64,000 nucleotides of DNA from positions 196,648 through 260,647 of the forward strand of contig JAPTMU010000107.1 in the NCBI GenBank assembly GCA_028583405.1, written 5' to 3'. This DNA comes from Pogonophryne albipinna (taxonomy: Eukaryota; Chordata; Actinopteri; Perciformes; Artedidraconidae). The position numbers and the translations under genes were made by a program. The notes under the pieces are model-generated. The model was not told the DNA's origin. It saw only the letters and a program-made list of their open reading frames with translations, and did no database searches. Shown here piece after piece: positions 59,073 to 64,000 of the stretch. The first letter of the stretch is position 1, and each line of letters begins with the position of its first letter.

Positions 59073-59612
59073 CGAGGATCGAGCGTCGAGGAGGCTCTCT
59101 GGAGGAGCTCTAACCGAGGAGAGAGGAGAGAGGAGAGAGGAGGCTCTCTGGAGGAGCTATAACCGAGGAGAGAGGAGAGAGGAGGCTCTCTGGAGGAGCT
59201 ATAACCGAGGAGAGAGGAGAGCGGAGGCTCTCTGGAGGAGCTATAACCGAGGAGAGAGGAGAGCGGAGGCTCTCTGGAGGAGCTATAACCGAGGAGAGAG
59301 GAGAGAGGAGGCTCTCTGGAGGAGCTATAACCGAGGAGAGAGGAGGCTCTCTGGAGGAGCTATAACTGAGGAGAGAGGAGGCTCTCTGGAGGAGCTATAA
59401 CCGAGGAGAGAGGAGAGAGGAGGCTCTCTGGAGGAGCTATAACCGAGGAGAGAGGAGAGAGGAGGCTCTCTGGAGGAGAGAGGAGGCTCTCTGGAGGAGC
59501 TATAATCGAGGAGAGAGGAGGCTCTCTGGAGGAGCTCTTACCGAGGAGAGAGGAGAGAGGAGAGAGGAGAGAGGAGAGAGGAGGCTCTCTGGAGGAGATC
59601 TAACCGAGGATA
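59073..59612. repeat. 35/42-bp GA-rich minisatellite
   Basis: Units are GAGGCTCTCTGGAGGAGCTA + taaccgaggagagag, with an optional extra gagagag. It shares its unit with 29815-30062, which has ctctaacc where this array mostly has ctataacc. Confidence 0.95.
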
Positions 59613-59964
59613 CACTGATGGCTCCTCCACGGCTCCTCCGCGGATGCATTTCCGGGAACGGTGGAGGCGTGACGCACGGCCGGACTTATCTCAGCCAATC
59701 ACAGCTCTGCATGCATCCCCTGGATATTATTTTAGTAACTGCTCTCATCGCGTCGTGATGTTTCCAGAGAGAACAGCTGAGAGGTCCGTGCAGAAAGCAG
59801 AGCAGTGTGTATAATATATATCACTCAGTAGAACAGGCCGACTCTCTTTGCTTTAGTTTAGTAGATATCTACAAACAAAGAGTCCAGATGTTTCTGAGAC
59901 CATTTAGTGCTTCACAAAATAAAATACACAACGGCTGCAGCCTGATGATGCTTTAGGAGCTGCA

Positions 59965-60102
59965 GGTGTGTGTGTGTGTGTGTGTGTGTGTGGTACAGTG
60001 TGTAGGTGTGTGTGTGGTACAGTGTGTAGGTGTGTGTGTGGTACAGTGTGTAGGTGTGTGTGTGGTACAGTGTGTAGGTGTGTGTGTGGTACAGTGTGTA
60101 GA
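59965..60102. repeat. 24-bp GT-rich minisatellite
   Basis: A (GT) run at 59966-59992 is followed by five copies of GTACAGTGTGTAGGTGTGTG + TGTG. Confidence 0.95.
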
Positions 60103-60484
60103 TGCAGCGGACAGACGGGTCTCAGTTGGTTTGTTGTCCTCTGCTTACTTTTAATACTTGTACAACCTTTGGCCCGTAATTTCAATTCCCCATTTCAGCG
60201 ACCAGAGAGAGGGGGGGGGATATATCGTCTCTGATTGTGTTACGTTATTATGAGAGTGCTCTCTACTTTAAATTGTATATATATTTATATAAATATATTT
60301 ATATATATATATTTATATATATTTATATATATATACCGCACTGTGAATGAATCAAAGTAAAGAAGTGTTCATGAACACATCTGTCCATCAGACAGAGGGC
60401 TGCTGTGCCTCCTGTCATCATTAATGGACGTCTCTTTAAAATGACCGCTCAGAGGAGAGGAGTTCTCCTTTCTCTAACCGCCTG

Positions 60485-61232
60485 CTGCTTCCCCTCCTCT
60501 CTCCTCGGTTCCCCTCCTCGACTCCTCTCTCCTCGGTTCCCCTCCTCGACTCCTCTCTCCTCGGTTCCCCTCCTCGACTCCTCTCTCCTCGGTTCCCCTC
60601 CTCGACTCCTCTCTCCTCGGCTCCCCTCCTCTCTCCTCGGTTCCCCTCCTCTCTCCTCGGTTCCCCTCCTCCACTCCTCTCTCCTCGGTTCCCCTCCTCG
60701 ACTCCTCTCTCCTCGGTTCCCCTCCTCTCTCCTCGGTTCCCCTCCTCGACTCCTCTCTCCTCGGCTCCCCTCCTCTCTCCTCGGCTCCCCTCCTCGACTC
60801 CTCTCTCCTCGGTTCCCCTCCTCGACACCTCTCTCCTCGGCTCCCCTCCTCTCTCCTCGGTTCCCCTCCTCGACTCCTCTCTCCTCGGTTCCCCTCCTCT
60901 CTCCTCGGTTCCCCTCCTCGACTCCTCTCTCCTCGGCTCCCCTCCTCTCTCCTCGGTTCCCCTCCTCGACTCCTCTCTCCTCGGCTCCCCTCCTCTCTCC
61001 TCGGCTCCCCTCCTCGACTCCTCTCTCCTCGGCTCCCCTCCTCTCTCCTCGGTTCCCCTCCTCTCTCCTCGGTTCCCCTCCTCGACTCCTCTCTCCTCGG
61101 TTCCCCTCCTCTCTCCTCGGTTCCCCTCCTCGACTCCTCTCTCCTCGGCTCCCCTCCTCTCTCCTCGGCTCCCCTCCTCGACTCCTCTCTCCTCGGCTCC
61201 CCTCCTCTCTCCTCGGCTCCCCTCCTCAGTCC
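60485..61232. repeat. CT-rich 17/27-bp array
   Basis: Tandem CCCCTCCTCTCTCCTCGG(T/C)T and CCCCTCCTCGACTCCTCTCT + CCTCGGTT units mix over 750 bp. The plus strand is pure C/T-rich, so it is a long polypurine-polypyrimidine tract. An AT-rich tatatattta stretch lies just before it at 60278-60335. Confidence 0.95.
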
Positions 61233-62044
61233 TCCGCTCGCATCTCCTGTGGGCGGGACTAAGTCTTGAGGATAGGAGTCGAGGAGGGGAGTCAAGGAGG
61301 GGAAATGTAAGAATTGAGAAGCCTCTCTGGTCTGCCCCTGGCTCCGCCTCTGCCCAGGTGCACCTGGTCTGCCCCTGGCTCCGCCTCTGCCCAGGTGCAC
61401 CTGGTCTGCCCCTGGCTCCGCCTCTGCCCAGGTGCACCTGGTCTGCCCCTGGCTCCGCCTCTGCCCAGGTGTTCCTAATTCCACTCAGCCGTGTATATAT
61501 AAAGAGAAGCTGGAGGAGAAGGATGTCTCGCCTATCCTAACGCCGGGAGACCCTCCTCAGAACACCTCTTTGCCATTTTGAGCTGTAGGCCATATTTTTG
61601 CAGATGTGTTTATGTTTAGCCTGGAGGACCTGGTAGTCCAGTTTTTGCAGCTTTATTTTGTTTCCCATAGGGTATTTATTTGATTTCTGGTTAGGGGGGG
61701 GGGGGCTCTGGGTCCTACGGCCCGTGGTGGCTCGGGTTCCCTCCTTCTGTTTGTTCCCTTTGTCCACTCCTCCAGACCTCTTTTTGTTTCCCGTTTCGCT
61801 TGTGTGAGCAAACGGCTGATTATCAATAAATGCTCGTTACCAAGTAGGTTATTGCGTGTATTCTTTCATGTTGCGGTCTCAGCACGAGCCACTACGCGGA
61901 GTAGAGGTTGGGGCCGTAACAACATGTCCAAGTTATACTGCTCCCTTTCTGTCAAACAGTATATATTTTTTTGTGGCTGTTAAAAATAAAGTTTTTGGAG
62001 CTTAATTCAACCGACTAAGCCTATGCTTTCATACGGACAAATAG

Positions 62045-62431
62045 AACCCCGTCACAGGGTGTTTCTCTACTTACTGCATCAAGGAGAGGATGGACGGGGA
62101 CATGTACCATAACATCTTGGCCGATAGCCTCCTTCCCTCAACCAGGGCACTGTAATGGTCATGGAGGGGTCTTCCAGCAGGACAATGACCCTGAACATAC
62201 GGCCAAGGCAACACAGGAGGGGCTAAAGAGGAAGCACAGTGAGGTGAGGGAGGGGCCTAGCCAGTCTCCAGACCATCTGTGGAGGGAGCTGAAGCTTCCA
62301 GAGGCCAAGCATCAGCCTCAAAACCTGAAGGATTTGGAGAGGGTCTTCAGAGAGGAGTGGACCACAATCCTTCCTGAGATGTTCACAGACCTGGAGACCA
62401 CCTACAAGAAGGGTCTGACCTCTGTGTGACC
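62045..62431 (+). pseudogene. Tc1 transposase C-terminus, catalytic Glu deleted
   Basis: Reads [40 protein letters not shown] and [20 protein letters not shown] to the TGA near 62430. The second catalytic Asp (QDNDPxHTA) is present. The block PSQSPDLNPIEHLWRELK is shortened to [13 protein letters not shown], so the DDE glutamate is missing. Confidence 0.88.
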
Positions 62432-62580
62432 TCTGTGTGTCCAACAAGGGTTTCTCCACCAAGAACTAACACATGTTCTGCAAGGGGATCAAATACTTAT
62501 TTTCCACAGTTAAATGCAAATACATTTTAATCTTTCATATAATGTAATTTTCTGGATTTTCTTTTCGATATTCTTATTGG

Positions 62581-63102
62581 CACCGCACACGGGCGGCACA
62601 TGGTGACCGACCCAGAGGGCCTCCTGAAACACCTTTGCGTGGGGCCACACGTTGGCCCCCCAGTTGGTCCTCACTGGGAGACGTCAGGATGACACGATTT
62701 CACCGTCTCAAAACGTCTCAGTTACACAGGATTGTTCACATGGCCCACCGGTGGAGAAATACAGTTATAAAGAGCACTTGACCTAAGCTACGTGAATATG
62801 CCTAACTGCGTAGAATCACCAACTGTGGGCGCTGTAAAATAGTGAGAACAATGATGTTCATTATTTGATGGTTAGATATTGAAATGCTGATTCCATAGAT
62901 GTGTCTCCATCACCCAAAACCCCGGACTATACTCTCAACTCAGTGTTTACATTCTTTAATGCAAAGAAAATCAATAATATCTTTAAAAACTACAACTCCC
63001 ATTATATCAGCTTTGTGCGGTGATGCAAAACGACACCATATTTGTAGTTTATTTTTGGTATGCAAAGAGGTGTTGTGGGAAGGGGAACATTGAGCAGCTT
63101 AC
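62581..63102. other. Non-coding, includes the 62860-63040 duplicate
   Basis: 62581-62800 is unrecognised. 62860-63040 duplicates 49140-49330. No exon was seen before the candidate exon at 63103. Confidence 0.45.
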
Positions 63103-63135
63103 CTGTTGAGGTGTGTTCTCCTGTAGCCTGGAGCC
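63103..63135 (-). CDS. Candidate short N-terminal exon of the SRCR gene
   Basis: This 33-bp exon lies between TTTCCTCCTCAG and a strong GTAAGC donor. Read in phase 1-1, as all SRCR exons require, it gives (x)LQATGEHTST(G). This resembles the short spacer exon between signal peptide and first SRCR domain in many SRCR receptors. It is the only candidate on this strand upstream of D1 that fits both the splice sites and the phase. No signal-peptide exon was found before 64,000. Confidence 0.45.
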
Positions 63136-63245
63136 CTGAGGAGGAAACAGAAGGTCAGGTCGTGAACTCACTTCTTAATAACACGTGAGAGACGCTGACA
63201 GAAAGAGGAAGTAGGGCAAACCACAGAGGTCCTTTTTTTAGTTTC

Positions 63246-64000
63246 TGACAGAGATGGGAGAAGTACTCAGATCGTGTACTTGAGTAAAAGTAGAAGTACT
63301 CAGATCGTGTGCTTGAGTAAAAGTAGAAGTACTCAGATCGTGTGCTTGAGTAACATTAGAAGTACTCAGATCGTGTGCTTGAGTAACATTAGAAGTACTC
63401 AGAGCCTGTGTTGAACAGTCCATTAAAGACGCATTTCTGAGAAACTCATCATGAAAATGCTGATGGTTACTGAATACAGAAAAAGTTGGTTCCTGTTTCC
63501 ATGAAACCTAGGTGTAGTTAGTACTTCATACTTGTCCTCTCACACACATGCATTCTCCCTTTTACATACATACGTTTTCACTCCCACAAACATATATATT
63601 TACAAGTACCAGAGTGTAGGAATACTCTGTTCCAGTAAAAGTACTGCATTCAAAATGTTCCTCAAGTGAAAGTATAAGTACTCTGATCTTGTACTTCAGT
63701 AAAAGTAGAAGTACTCAGATCTTGAACTTAGTAAAAGTAGAAGTACTCAGATCTTGTACTTGAGTAAAAGTAGAAGTACTCAAATCTTGAACTTCAGTCA
63801 AAGTAGAAGTACTCAGATCTTGTACTTGAGTAAAAGTAGAAGTACTCAGATCTTGTACTTGAGTAAAAGTAGAAGTACTCAGGTCTTGTACTTGAGTAAA
63901 AGTAGAAGTATCAGAGTGTAGGAATACTCTGTTACAGTAAAAGTCCTGCATTCAAAATGTTCCTCAAGTGAAAGTATAAGTACTCTGATCTTGTACTTCA
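63246..64000. repeat. 33-bp fish repeat array (AGTAAAAGTAGAAGTACTCAG)
   Basis: Tandem units of ACTTGAGTAAAAGTAGAAGT + actcagatcttgt occur at 63246-63400 and 63660-63910, with similar sequence to the window end. Between them (63600-63680 and again 63905-63985) a second motif repeats (gagtgtaggaatactctgtt ... ttcctcaagtgaaagtataa). This is a common fish interspersed repeat, also present as a fragment at 49942-50060. Confidence 0.85.

Larger units (their letters stand above)
58943..61326. mobile_element. TIR element with 3-bp TSD inside the solo LTR
   Basis: This 2,384-bp element has ends AGAGGCTTCTCAATACTCAA and TTGAGAAGCCTCT and a CTG duplication (58940-58942, 61327-61329). Behind both ends lies cccctcctcgactcc-type sequence. 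Two large arrays (59073-59612, 60485-61232) are built from this same subterminal sequence. No transposase was recognised. A 3-bp duplication suggests a Harbinger- or CACTA-like family; uncertain. A partial relative is at 29695-30110. Confidence 0.7.
58700..61921 (+). mobile_element. Solo LTR, TSD ACATG, interrupted by a TIR element
   Basis: It begins TGTCACGTGCTCCCC and ends GGGCCGTAACA, flanked by the 5-bp duplication ACATG (58695-58699, 61922-61926). A TATA-like tatataaa is at about 61494 and AATAAA at about 61826. The order is U3 repeats, TATA box, poly(A) signal, so the LTR reads on the plus strand. Removing the nested element (58943-61326) leaves about 840 bp, a normal LTR size. No internal retroviral-type region is present. 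TG...CA ends and a 5-bp duplication fit a Gypsy-, Copia- or BEL-type LTR; I cannot choose. Confidence 0.75.
54439..62580 (+). mobile_element. Tc1 element split by about 7 kb of nested DNA
   Basis: The left end at a TA (54437-54438) reads CAGTGGAAGAAATAAGTATT. An inner direct repeat GGGAAATAAGTATTTGATCC lies about 175 bp inside, the IR/DR layout of fish Tc1 elements. Transposase start is at 54752. The sequence leaves Tc1 near 54870 and returns near 62045 with the C-terminal part. The right side keeps the inner repeat (ggggatcaaatacttatttt at 62483) but stops at about 62580, so the outer right repeat is lost. Confidence 0.88.
5708..63135 (-). other. Gene model: multi-SRCR transmembrane receptor, about 57 kb
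   Basis: This is the overall minus-strand gene. In transcript order it comprises an N-terminal exon candidate (63135-63103), nine SRCR exons D1-D9, a transmembrane exon (11920-11829) and a tail exon (5818-5708). All junctions tested by eye are GT-AG. SRCR exons are phase 1 at both ends, and the splice joins regenerate Asp or Glu codons in frame. The predicted product has 912 residues of SRCR, a 31-residue juxtamembrane/transmembrane exon and a 36-residue tail. The architecture resembles fish CD163/DMBT1/WC1-like type I receptors, which act in pattern recognition or lymphocyte and phagocyte signalling. I do not assign orthology. The signal-peptide exon is presumed to lie beyond 64 kb. Whether all nine domains belong to one transcript is inferred from phase and strand only. 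Confidence 0.75.

Noticed and set aside
60405..61484. Arg/Glu/Gly-rich and Ser/Pro/Leu-rich ORFs of 285-336 codons
   Set aside because: Translations of a CT/GA-rich array inside a TIR element.

Overview
The window reads as teleost fish nuclear DNA. It has split genes with GT-AG introns, very long CA/GT microsatellites, many minisatellites, and the usual fish transposon mix (hAT, Tc1, L2-type and Tx1-type LINEs, a solo LTR). I saw no bacterial-style operon, CRISPR array, rRNA or tRNA gene. The species cannot be told from the sequence alone.

Layout. 0.9-2.5 kb: the first five exons of abraxas1 (BRCA1-A complex scaffold) on the minus strand, with a CRE-containing promoter at about 2.5 kb. 2.7-3.4 kb: a GTAG array. 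5.7-63.1 kb: one large minus-strand gene for a membrane scavenger-receptor cysteine-rich (SRCR) protein. Its exons in transcript order are: a candidate short N-terminal exon (63.1 kb), nine SRCR exons (D1 at 54.0 kb, D2/D3 at 38 kb, D4/D5 at 36 kb, D6/D7 at 28.5 kb, D8/D9 at 18 kb), a transmembrane exon (11.9 kb) and a cytoplasmic-tail exon with an ITIM-like tyrosine motif (5.8 kb). All SRCR exons are phase 1-1 and join in frame. The predicted protein is about 980 residues plus a signal peptide that lies outside the window.

Nearly everything else is intron filler. The intron between the transmembrane and tail exons is 6,010 bp and almost entirely one 40/43-bp minisatellite. Other introns hold a Tx1-clade LINE (12.5-17.2 kb), an L2-type LINE (18.9-22.9 kb) in which two minisatellites have expanded, nested hAT elements with intact 8-bp target duplications, three related 22-bp minisatellites that accompany SRCR exons, a 4.5-kb array of 40-bp units (40.3-44.8 kb), and a Tc1 element split by about 7 kb of nested insertions that include a solo LTR. 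A small unrecognised three-exon gene (73 codons) at 44.9-45.4 kb and a frameshifted THAP-domain fragment at 48.1-48.4 kb lie on the minus strand inside the longest SRCR intron.

The SRCR array grew by duplication. Two-exon modules (an eight-cysteine domain, an 84-bp intron, a six-cysteine domain) recur four times. Sequence similarity pairs D1-D4 with D5-D8, which suggests a later four-exon duplication. The long apparent ORFs in the window are products of tandem repeats, not genes.
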